Positions 16,484 through 23,251 of a stretch of 42,625 nt of DNA are shown in pieces. The position numbers and the translations under genes were made by a program. This DNA comes from Aminobacter sp. J41. Its GTDB lineage: Bacteria > Pseudomonadota > Alphaproteobacteria > Rhizobiales > Rhizobiaceae. The stretch is from the NCBI RefSeq assembly GCF_000526635.1, contig NZ_JAGL01000027.1, forward strand, positions 1-42,625, given 5' to 3'. Below the pieces are notes generated by a model. It was given only the letters and a program-made list of their open reading frames with translations, searched no databases and was not told the origin of the DNA. Every line of letters begins with the position of its first letter. Within the stretch, counting starts at the first letter, position 1.

Positions 16484-17569
16484 CTATTCCGCTGCGATCG
16501 ACCAGGGCAGCAGCTGGCCGCCCTGGAAGACAACGACGTCCTCGCCGTCGACCGGCACGGAGGCAAGCGCCATCGAGGGCTTCTTCACCAGCGTGATCGT
16601 GCCCGCGTTGGGCTCCAAGCCATGGAAGCGGGCGCCGTTGAGCGAGGCGAACGCCTCGAACTTGCCCAGCGCGCCTTCCTCGTCGAACACCTGGACATAG
16701 GTCTGCAGCGCGGTGGCACCGGAAAAGATGCCGGCCGAGCAGCATTCGGCCTGCTTGTTCCTGCGCGGGTGCGGCGCGGTGTCGGTGCCGAGCATGAAGC
16801 AGCTGTCGCCCGACGTTGCCGCCTTGCGCAGCGCCAGCCGGTGCTTCTCGCGCTTGGCGACCGGCAGGCAGTAGAGGTGCGGGCGCAGGCCCCCCTGGAA
16901 GATCGAGGTGCGGTTGATGACGAGGTGGTGCGCGGTGATCGTGCAGGCCGCGCGCGCCTGATGCTCGCGCACGATGTCGAGCGTTTCCATCGTGGTCGCG
17001 TGCTCGATCACCACTTTCAGGCCCGGATGACGCTTCAAGAGCGGCAGCAGGCTCTCTTCCATGAAGACCTGCTCGCGGTCAAAAATGTCGACTTCCGGAT
17101 CGACCGCCTCGCCATGCACCAGCACTGCCATGCCGATCTTTTCCATGCGCTCGAACACCGGCGCGAGTGCGGGAATGTCGGTGACGCCGAAATGCGCGTT
17201 GGTGGTGGCGCCGGCCGGATAGAGCTTTGCCGCGAGCCACACGCCGTCGCGATAGCCGCGCTCGATCTCGTCCGGGTCGGTGTGGTCGGTAAGGTAGCAG
17301 GTCATCAGCGGCGTGAAGTCCGCCCCTTCCGGCAGCGCCGCGAGAATGCGCTCGCGATAGGCGGCGGCCGCCTCCACCGTCGTCACCGGCGGGGTGAGGT
17401 TCGGCATGATGATGCCGCGCGCGAACTGCGCCACGGTGAAGGGCAGCACCGCCTTCATCATCTCGCCGTCGCGCACGTGGACATGCCAGTCGTCAGGGCG
17501 GCGGATCGTGATCGATTCCGGCTGCGGGGAGGTGGCGGAGCTGCTGTCGAAGAGTTCGGAAACGCTCAT
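16484..17569 (-). CDS. pyrC: Dihydroorotase (PyrC, homodimeric class II)
   Basis: A 361-residue zinc amidohydrolase that closes N-carbamoyl-aspartate to dihydroorotate in pyrimidine synthesis. Metal and catalytic residues are visible: H29 and H31 in HVHVRD, the carbamylated K115 in AAKLYPAGATTN, H152, H190 (IEHATT) and D263 in GTDTAPHPRR. Length fits the class II enzyme (about 345), with a slightly longer N-terminus (residues 1-20 are low in structure). The gene stands alone on its strand between a repeat region and a DUF2243 gene. ATG at 17569 is the only good start before the conserved ITIRRPDDWHVHVRD. Confidence 0.96.
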   Translation of the reverse strand: MSVSELFDSSSATSPQPESITIRRPDDWHVHVRDGEMMKAVLPFTVAQFARGIIMPNLTPPVTTVEAAAAYRERILAALPEGADFTPLMTCYLTDHTDPDEIERGYRDGVWLAAKLYPAGATTNAHFGVTDIPALAPVFERMEKIGMAVLVHGEAVDPEVDIFDREQVFMEESLLPLLKRHPGLKVVIEHATTMETLDIVREHQARAACTITAHHLVINRTSIFQGGLRPHLYCLPVAKREKHRLALRKAATSGDSCFMLGTDTAPHPRRNKQAECCSAGIFSGATALQTYVQVFDEEGALGKFEAFASLNGARFHGLEPNAGTITLVKKPSMALASVPVDGEDVVVFQGGQLLPWSIAAE

Positions 17570-17673
17570 GGCAAAAATCCCCGGCTGGTCGGCAAATCAC
17601 TGCCAGCTGTAAGACCACCATCCGGGCCGGGGTTCAAGGGTTGATGCGCGAAGGCGGGCGGATCAGGGGCGGA

Positions 17674-18438
17674 TCAGGCGCGACGGGTGAAGGCAAGGCA
17701 GCCTGCAAGCGCCGGGGTCGAGCTGACGAGCGCCGCGCCGCCGCGATAGAGCGCCAGCATGCCCGGCAGCGGCACGTCGCTGATGCCCCAGACGGCGCCG
17801 CTCGCGTCGCTCCAGCGAAGGCTGCCGCCGGCATTCATCAGCGCCGCCATCTTCTCGTCCTCGCTGACGCCGCTGCGGAAGACGACGATCGTCTCCTGCG
17901 GGCCGGTCAGCGCAGGGCCGAGGCCGGCGGCAAGACCGGAGGCGAGCAGGAACGCGAGCACCGATGCGGCGACGGGCCGTCCGCTGCCGCCGCGCGGCAG
18001 GCACCAGCCAATCAGCAGCGGCAGGAGGCCGAACACGGCCAGCCAGCCGAGGTCCCACAGGAGCGGGTCGTCGCTATCCATGCGGATGCGGTGGATGCCG
18101 AGGAGCCAGTGCGACAGGAGTGCGTCGGCGACGTGCCAGGCGCCGAAGCCGAAGAGCGCGAGCTTGAGGACCGGAGTGCGGTCGAACGCGCCCTGTCCCT
18201 TCCGCGCCCGCACGACAAGCGCGGTGCCGATGATGGCGACGGCATACATGAGGAGATGGAAGATCCCGTCCGCCAGCACCTGCAGCGGAAGGTTGGGGTT
18301 CGCCGGATCGTCGAGGCCGGAGAGGAGGTGATGCCACTGCAGCACCTGATGCAGCAAAATGCCGTCGAAGAAGCCGCCGAGGGCAAAGCCGATCATCAGC
18401 CAGCCAATGATGACGCGCCGGTCAGCTCCTTCCATCAC
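17674..18438 (-). CDS. DUF2243 membrane protein
   Basis: A 254-residue inner-membrane protein whose N-terminal ~140 residues match DUF2243: GFFDGILLHQVLQWHHLLSG near residue 23 and FGFGAWHVADALLSHWLLGI near 96, with several conserved histidines in or next to membrane helices (H30, H36, H37, H102, H109, H115), which could bind metal or haem. Four helices are followed by a C-terminal extension of about 80 residues (ETIVVFRSGVSEDEKMAAL) not typical of the short family members. Function unknown; DUF2243 genes often lie near cytochrome-oxidase or stress genes. Here it neighbours a Rieske oxidoreductase and catalase island. Confidence 0.82.
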   Translation of the reverse strand: MMEGADRRVIIGWLMIGFALGGFFDGILLHQVLQWHHLLSGLDDPANPNLPLQVLADGIFHLLMYAVAIIGTALVVRARKGQGAFDRTPVLKLALFGFGAWHVADALLSHWLLGIHRIRMDSDDPLLWDLGWLAVFGLLPLLIGWCLPRGGSGRPVAASVLAFLLASGLAAGLGPALTGPQETIVVFRSGVSEDEKMAALMNAGGSLRWSDASGAVWGISDVPLPGMLALYRGGAALVSSTPALAGCLAFTRRA

Positions 18439-18494
18439 TCAACCTCCGCTCCGGCTGCGATGCAGCCCCTGATGGCAATTTCCGGAATGAACCC

Positions 18495-18519
18495 GGAACA
18501 ATTTGCGGCGGCCGCGGTT
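18495..18519 (+). promoter_or_regulatory. EcfG/RpoE2-type promoter (GGAAC-N17-GTT)
   Basis: GGAAC at 18495-18499 and GTT at 18517-18519 are separated by 17 bases, the arrangement used by the alphaproteobacterial general stress sigma factor. The same spacing recurs at 21440, 36282 and 37574. It would start a transcript near 18526 that ends at the terminator at 18606-18634, with no protein gene on this strand. Confidence 0.6.
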
Positions 18520-18525
18520 CGGTCC

Positions 18526-18634
18526 GCGTTCCCGCCTCCCAGGGGACCCCTTGGCGCCCCCACGTGGTCCCCTTGATGGCCCCAAGTTGTCCCATGACCC
18601 CAACTGGCCGGCCCCTTCGGGCCGGTCCTTTTTT
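18526..18634 (+). ncRNA. Candidate stress-induced small RNA (~110 nt)
   Basis: Between two minus-strand genes a plus-strand unit is delimited by the EcfG-type promoter at 18495-18519 and an intrinsic terminator at 18606-18634. The predicted RNA has an internal stem GGGGACC (18542-18548) / GGTCCCC (18566-18572) and several C-rich stretches (CCGCCTCCC, CCCCTTGATGGCCCC) that could pair with ribosome-binding sites. No open frame of note lies in it. Boundaries are inferred from the flanking signals alone. Confidence 0.45.
18606..18634 (+). terminator. Intrinsic terminator on the plus strand
   Basis: CCGGCCC (18608-18614), loop CTTC, GGGCCGG (18619-18625), a one-base bulge, two more G-C pairs and then TTTTTT (18629-18634). 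The T tract follows the stem only on the plus strand, yet both adjoining protein genes are on the minus strand, which points to a plus-strand RNA. Confidence 0.8.
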
Positions 18635-18639
18635 GCGAG

Positions 18640-20190
18640 TCAGCCGGCAACGTCATCCGTCACCTCTATATGGATCGAGCGGCGCCCGAGCGGCTCCTTG
18701 GCGGGGCCCGTGAGCACATTGCCCGACTGGTCGAAGCGCGAGCCGTGGCAGGGGCAGTCCCAGGTGCGGTCGATGCCGTTCCAGTCGACGACGCAGCCCA
18801 TATGCGTGCAGATCGCGCTGAGCGCGACGACCTCGCCGGATGCCTCGCGCCGCACGGCAAGCTTTTCGCCGCCATGCGAGACGACCGCGCCCTCGCCGGG
18901 CTCGATCTCACCCAGCTCCACCGTCTTGCGGCCGAGCACCCGGTCGCCGACGAGGTGCATGCCGGCCTTCATGTTTTCCTTCAAAAACTCGCCGCCGCCG
19001 GCGATCGGTTTGTGGCGGGTGGAATCGTAGAGGGAAAGCGCCGGGTGCTCCTCGCCGCGCACGCAGCAGGCAAGGATTTCGCCAGCGACCGCCCCTTGGG
19101 TGATGCCCCAGGCGGCAAAGCCCGTGGCGACCAGCAGTCGCGGATGGTCGCTGTCGGCGGGACCGATGAAGGCCGCGCCGTCCATCGGCCGGAAATCCTC
19201 GTTGGTCCACAAATGCGTCGGCTCGCGGATGTTGAGATGCTCGGCAAGGAACCACAGCAGGTCCTCGGTCGCTTCCAGCAGTTCGTCCGGCTCGCCGGGG
19301 TGGAACTCGGCGCCCGAGACGATGACATAGGTTTCCTCGCCGATTTCGACCGTGCGCAAGGAACGGCGCGGCTCGCTGATATTGATGAACATGCCGTCGA
19401 TGACGACGCCGTCGGGCAGCGGGGCCGCGGCCACCACATGCGCGAACGGGTAGGCCTTGGCGAAGAAGTGGCCTTCCGGGATGACCGGCTGCTGCGTGGT
19501 CACCACCACATGCGCGGCCCGGACCTCGTGGCCGTTCACCTGCAGCACGCAGGGGCAGCCATAGTCGACCGCGGTGACGCGGGATTCCTCGTAGAAGTCG
19601 ATCTGGTCGCGCAGCAGCGCGGCAAGCCCCTGCAAATAGCCGAACGGGTCGAACTGGCCCTGGTCCGGGAATTTTAACGCCGCGAGCGCCTCGACCGGCG
19701 CCTTGACCAGGTCGACCATGGACGCATCGATGCCGGCATCGCGGGCGGCCTTCTCCTCGCGGCGCAGCTCTTCGACCTCATCGTCGGTCTCGGCATAGAT
19801 GTAGGCGTCGCGGCTTTCGAAGTTGGCCGCCTCGCCGATCATGCCGGAGATTTCCTCGATGCGGCGCAGCGCCTGCTCGTTGCAGCGCGCGTGGATCTTT
19901 GCCTGTTCCGCGCCGAATTTCTGCTCGATCGTCTGGTAGCAGAGGCCGTGCTGCGAGGTGACCTTGGCGGTGGAGCGGCCGGTCGCCTGCCCGCCGATCG
20001 TCTTGCCCTCGAACACCGCCACCTTGAGGCCGCGGTTGCGCAGATGGAAGGCGCAGTGCATCCCGGCCATGCCGGCGCCGATAATGGCGACGTCGACCTC
20101 GAGCGGGCCTTCGAGCGCGGGATAGTCGTGCATCGGCTGCGCGCCGTCGAGCCAGAACACGTTGCTGAAGGCGGGAAAGTCGAGTCTCAT
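18640..20190 (-). CDS. FAD-dependent oxidoreductase with C-terminal Rieske [2Fe-2S] domain
   Basis: A 516-residue fusion. Residues ~33-400 form a DAO-type flavin domain with GAGMAG at 38-43 (DVAIIGAGMAGMHCAFHL) and ATGFAAWGITQGAVAGEIL near the second flavin contact. Residues ~420-516 are a Rieske domain with C461 and H463 (CTHMGC) and C479 and H482 (CPCHGSRF). Such proteins are thought to act as soluble oxidoreductases; the substrate is unknown. The ATG at 20190 follows GGAAG and overlaps the upstream stop (ATGA); the longer frame to 20397 lies in the upstream gene. Last gene of a coupled three-gene operon divergent from manganese catalase, suggesting oxidative-stress use. Confidence 0.93.
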   Translation of the reverse strand: MRLDFPAFSNVFWLDGAQPMHDYPALEGPLEVDVAIIGAGMAGMHCAFHLRNRGLKVAVFEGKTIGGQATGRSTAKVTSQHGLCYQTIEQKFGAEQAKIHARCNEQALRRIEEISGMIGEAANFESRDAYIYAETDDEVEELRREEKAARDAGIDASMVDLVKAPVEALAALKFPDQGQFDPFGYLQGLAALLRDQIDFYEESRVTAVDYGCPCVLQVNGHEVRAAHVVVTTQQPVIPEGHFFAKAYPFAHVVAAAPLPDGVVIDGMFINISEPRRSLRTVEIGEETYVIVSGAEFHPGEPDELLEATEDLLWFLAEHLNIREPTHLWTNEDFRPMDGAAFIGPADSDHPRLLVATGFAAWGITQGAVAGEILACCVRGEEHPALSLYDSTRHKPIAGGGEFLKENMKAGMHLVGDRVLGRKTVELGEIEPGEGAVVSHGGEKLAVRREASGEVVALSAICTHMGCVVDWNGIDRTWDCPCHGSRFDQSGNVLTGPAKEPLGRRSIHIEVTDDVAG

Positions 20191-20729
20191 CGCTGGCTTC
20201 CTTCCGGTCGATCGTGAAGACGGCCGGAACCGAAGGCGCTGCGTGACGCCGCCTCGAGTTCGCGAAGGCCGAAGGCGAGGCACCCGCCCCAGACGAGATG
20301 CACGGCGAGCATCAAGAGGTTGCGCTCGGCCGGATGCCGTGTGGCGGGCTTGAGGATGTTCGCGGCCGGGATCCAGCCGAGATAGCTCGCAGCCCACACG
20401 GCCGGGCCATAAAGGAGGCCCGGAACGCCGCGCGGCAGGGCGCCGAAGATGGCGCCGGTGACGGCGCCGTAGCCGAAATGGGTAAGGATGGTGGCGATGC
20501 CGGCCGCGCGGCCTTCGACGGGAAGGGTTCCTTCGGTGATCTCGCGGGGCGGCAGCGGGTAGCGGTCTCGCGGCTCAAGCCCTGCATGCAGCGCACGCAT
20601 CGCCGCCGTCATCGCCATCGTCGCGCAAAAGCCCGCAACCGCCCCAAGGACGATGCGGCCGAAGGCATCCTCGCCGGCCAGGCGGTCCCCCGCGGCGCCG
20701 TCGCCCCTTGTGCCGGCCTCGTTCCTCAT
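20187..20729 (-). CDS. Small membrane protein (DUF6789/YagU-like)
   Basis: A 180-residue protein with about four hydrophobic segments. GAVAGFCATMAMTAAMRALH (29-48) followed by PLPPREITE resembles a rhizobial family of short membrane proteins (YagU/DUF1440/DUF6789 style; assignment tentative). Further helices lie at about residues 78-100, 106-128 and 139-158. It is joined by ATGA overlaps to genes on both sides, so it is co-made with the disordered protein and the Rieske oxidoreductase. It could anchor the oxidoreductase or act independently; function unknown. Confidence 0.75.
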   Translation of the reverse strand: MRNEAGTRGDGAAGDRLAGEDAFGRIVLGAVAGFCATMAMTAAMRALHAGLEPRDRYPLPPREITEGTLPVEGRAAGIATILTHFGYGAVTGAIFGALPRGVPGLLYGPAVWAASYLGWIPAANILKPATRHPAERNLLMLAVHLVWGGCLAFGLRELEAASRSAFGSGRLHDRPEGSQR

Positions 20730-21115
20730 GCCGCACCCTTCGGGTCGTCGCGGTTGGGAACGTCGGAGCCTCGGCTATCGCCAGCATCATGGGAGCTCTT
20801 GCCGGGATCGCCAGCTGTCCGGCCGGTATGGCCTTCGTCCTCGATATGATCCGGCGCGCTCCGATCGCTCCCGCTGGACGAGCTGCCCGAGTCCTGATCA
20901 GGGAAGGTGGGATGCACCGCGCCGGAGGGGCGCTGGAAGCCGTCGCCAGCGACCGGCGCTGCTTCGCCCGGGGTTCCTTCCGGAATGCCGGCGTCGCGGT
21001 CCGGAACGAGGGAAGGATTATCGGCGAGCGGCCCGCGCCCGTCATTTTCGTGGCGCTTTTCCCACGGCTCGCGCTCGCGTTTCGTGGTCTGGGGCGGCCT
21101 GTCATTGCCGGTCAT
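20726..21115 (-). CDS. Hydrophilic, probably disordered hypothetical protein
   Basis: A 129-residue chain dominated by D, E, G, S, P and R with no hydrophobic core, e.g. FPDQDSGSSSSGSDRSAPDH near residue 70. The ATG at 21115 is supported by GGAGG five to six bases upstream (reads CGGAGGCGAAGATG on the minus strand); the long upstream extension to 21490 runs through repeat sequence and is rejected. Its stop overlaps the next start (ATGA), giving a coupled operon with the membrane protein and Rieske oxidoreductase. Such hydrophilic proteins often accompany desiccation or osmotic stress genes; that role is only inferred. Confidence 0.65.
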   Translation of the reverse strand: MTGNDRPPQTTKREREPWEKRHENDGRGPLADNPSLVPDRDAGIPEGTPGEAAPVAGDGFQRPSGAVHPTFPDQDSGSSSSGSDRSAPDHIEDEGHTGRTAGDPGKSSHDAGDSRGSDVPNRDDPKGAA

Positions 21116-21336
21116 CTTCGCCTCCGTTGCGGGGATCATCCTTCTCCCAACAACACGCGAGGCCGGGAATTGTTCGGCCGGAAGGTGCAGCGTGTTTTCG
21201 CCGTGGCGCTTGTGGACGCCAGCCTGCATGAATCGTCCCGCCGAGAGCGAGGCTGCAGGCCGGAAACGGTGAAACCTCAGCGGCGATTCAGAACACGCAC
21301 CGGATCCACCTCCACGGTTCCACTTTGCCGTAGTGC

Positions 21337-21402
21337 TGCCAGTTATGCATGCCGGACATGAAAGGCACGGCGCGAATCCTCCCCCGCAACGCGGGGAGTC
21401 CG
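21337..21402. repeat. Mosaic intergenic repeat fragment
   Basis: TGCCAGTTATGCATGCCGGACATGAAAGGCACGGCGCGAATCCTCCCCCG matches the end block of the long mosaic copies (compare 39837-39890 and, inverted, 16310-16365). It lies in the 388-base divergent gap between the disordered-protein operon and the catalase gene; the remaining gap holds the catalase promoter and no other recognisable feature. Confidence 0.65.
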
Positions 21403-21439
21403 CGGCGTACGGTTTGGCTATGGGCAGCAGATATACAGC

Positions 21440-21464
21440 GGAACATCGGCGGGATGTTGCGGTT
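21440..21464 (+). promoter_or_regulatory. EcfG/RpoE2-type promoter of manganese catalase
   Basis: GGAAC (21440-21444), 17 bases, GTT (21462-21464), 40 bases before the catalase start, giving a short leader of about 35 nt. Identical layout to the sites at 18495, 36282 and 37574. Catalases are classic members of the general stress regulon. Confidence 0.72.
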
Positions 21465-21503
21465 GGGCCCGGTCCCACAAGGCCCACCAAGAAGGAGAAC
21501 CCG

Positions 21504-22328
21504 ATGTTCTATACCGACAACAAGCTGCAGTTTCCCGTGCGGGTCGAAAAACCCGATCCGCGCTTTGCCCGGGCGCTGCAGCAGGCGATCGGCGGTGTCG
21601 AAGGCGAGATCCGCGTTGCGATGCAGTACCTGTTCCAGGCGTGGGGCGCGCGCGGCGACCCGAAATTCCGCCAGCTGCTCCTGAACACCGGGGCGGAGGA
21701 GATCGGCCATATCGAGATGCTCGCGACGGCCGTTGCCCTCAACCTCGAAGGCGCGCCACTGTCGCTGCAGGAGGAGGTGTCGGGCGATCCGGTCGGCGGC
21801 GCCGTGCTCAACGGCATCAACCTGAAGAACCTGCTGTCCTCGGGCCTGTCGGCGATGCCGGTGGACTCCGACGGCGTTCCGTTCGACATGTCGCACATCT
21901 ATGCGAGCGGCAACATCGCCGCCGACATGACCGCCAACGTGATGGCGGAGTCGACCGGCCGCGTGCTGGCCGTGCGGCTCTACAACATGACCGACGATCC
22001 GGGCATGAAGGAGATGCTGCAGTTCCTGATCGCCCGCGACACCATGCACCAGAACCAGTGGATGGCCGCGCTGGAAGAGCTCGGAGGACCGACCGAGGTG
22101 TTCCCGATCCCGAACAGCCACCCGCAGGAGGAAGAAAACCGCGACTTCTCCTACGCCTTCCTCGGCTTCCAGCAGGACGGCAGCGAGCCGCCGCAGGGCC
22201 GCTGGTCCAAGGGCGAGTCGATCGACGGAAATGGCTCGTTCTCCTCGCGGCCGATGGAGCCGCAGGGCGAGGAACCCAATCTTGGTCGCGCCAAGCCGAA
22301 GTCGGGCGCCCAGGCCGAACAGGAATAG
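21504..22328 (+). CDS. Manganese (non-haem) catalase
   Basis: A 274-residue four-helix-bundle enzyme that disproportionates H2O2. The dimanganese ligands sit at E35, E66, H69, E149 and H182, essentially the numbering of the Lactobacillus enzyme; EEIGHIEMLA and MHQNQWMAAL are family motifs. The C-terminal ~55 residues (from FLGFQQDG) are polar and low in structure, as in other bacterial members. The ATG at 21504 follows AAGGAGAA; the longer frame from 21333 crosses the repeat and promoter and is rejected. An EcfG-type promoter precedes it, so stationary-phase or general-stress induction is likely. Confidence 0.95.
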   Translation: MFYTDNKLQFPVRVEKPDPRFARALQQAIGGVEGEIRVAMQYLFQAWGARGDPKFRQLLLNTGAEEIGHIEMLATAVALNLEGAPLSLQEEVSGDPVGGAVLNGINLKNLLSSGLSAMPVDSDGVPFDMSHIYASGNIAADMTANVMAESTGRVLAVRLYNMTDDPGMKEMLQFLIARDTMHQNQWMAALEELGGPTEVFPIPNSHPQEEENRDFSYAFLGFQQDGSEPPQGRWSKGESIDGNGSFSSRPMEPQGEEPNLGRAKPKSGAQAEQE

Positions 22329-22337
22329 GAGGCAGCG

Positions 22338-22727
22338 ATGGACCGCCGGGGCTTTTTCACCTGTGCGGGCGGCGGGCTGGCGGGCACCGTGCTCGCCGCT
22401 CCCGCCTCCGCACGTACCGCCTCAGCCGCGGCTCCCGTCGTCAGCACCTACATCACCGGGCTCGCGCGGGTGGCAGGCAATGCCCTGCCGCCCGCCGGCA
22501 CCGAGGTGGTGCTGCAACGGGATCTTTCGGACCTGTACGATCCGCACGCGCTTTCCGTCTCGACCGCCGACGGAGAGCGTCTCGGCCGCATCTCGCCGAT
22601 CCACAGCCGCATGCTCGAGCCTTTCGTTGCGGCCGGCTACAGCGCCCGCGGGTGGATCGAGCAAGGGAAGGGTGGATCGCAACTGCGCATCTCGGTTGCG
22701 CTCACGCGAGAGGCAGGGGATGCGTGA
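22338..22727 (+). CDS. Exported HIRAN-domain protein (Tat-type signal)
   Basis: A 129-residue protein, nine bases after the catalase gene. The start MDRRGFFTCAGGGLAGTVLA resembles a twin-arginine signal (RRGFF), followed by an alanine-rich stretch to about residue 35. The remainder fits the HIRAN domain: TYITGLARVAGNAL, LQRDLSDLYDPHALSV and ERLGRISPIHSRMLEPFVAA match the family's V-x-G, L-x-R-E/D-x-x-N/D-x-Y-D-x-x-A and G-Y/R-x-P-x-x-x-A/S-x-x-L-x-x elements. HIRAN domains usually bind DNA ends in helicases; here it stands alone and seems to be exported. Probably co-transcribed with the catalase. Role unknown. Confidence 0.75.
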   Translation: MDRRGFFTCAGGGLAGTVLAAPASARTASAAAPVVSTYITGLARVAGNALPPAGTEVVLQRDLSDLYDPHALSVSTADGERLGRISPIHSRMLEPFVAAGYSARGWIEQGKGGSQLRISVALTREAGDA

Positions 22728-22914
22728 CCTGCTCGATCTGCTGAAGAGCCTGATCGCCCGCCGCCGCGAGGCGGCGGGGCATCCTCAAAGCGCCGACCAC
22801 TCGCATGTCGACGCGATCGTGCGGCTTCTCAAGCGCAGCCAGCCCCGCCGTACTACGCGCCGCGCCCACGACGGCACTGGATATCGCCACAACGGCCGGC
22901 ATGACGGCGAGTGA
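22720..22914 (+). CDS. Small basic hypothetical protein
   Basis: A 64-residue frame overlapping the HIRAN gene by eight bases, with GAGGCAGGGG just upstream of its ATG. It begins MRDLLDLLKSLIARRREAAG, an amphipathic helix, and ends in a histidine/arginine-rich tail (RRAHDGTGYRHNGRHDGE). Coupled to the HIRAN gene by overlap. No recognised family; moderately likely to be real because of spacing and start site. Confidence 0.45.
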   Translation: MRDLLDLLKSLIARRREAAGHPQSADHSHVDAIVRLLKRSQPRRTTRRAHDGTGYRHNGRHDGE

Positions 22915-23251
22915 GGGTAGAGCGCGGCGGGAGCAGGAACGCCGTAGCGCCGTGGGGTCGAAAGCGGAGCGCGGTCCCGCACCCGCCTTCGCCCAGGCAC
23001 GCGGGCGGCCCGCCATTGAAGAAGCGGTGCTAAGCCCAATCGCCCAGCGACAACACCCCAAATGTGCAAGCGGATGGGCCTTGCAAGAACGAGTGCCTGC
23101 ACGACAAACTGTCCTCGGAAACTATTATTGCCTATAACTATTCCCTGCGCTATCGGTGAGGGTGGCTGGCGGGCTTGCCGCAGGTTCGGGTTCCTTGAGG
23201 AAGCGGGATCGCAAGCGGGCGGCTGGCCGAGGAGGCAGTGGAGGTGAAGTG
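22915..23251. other. Gene-free gap before acyl-CoA dehydrogenase
   Basis: No gene or repeat recognised. An AT-rich patch at 23117-23146 (GGAAACTATTATTGCCTATA) may contain a promoter -10 element for the acyl-CoA dehydrogenase; no clear -35 accompanies it. Confidence 0.3.
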
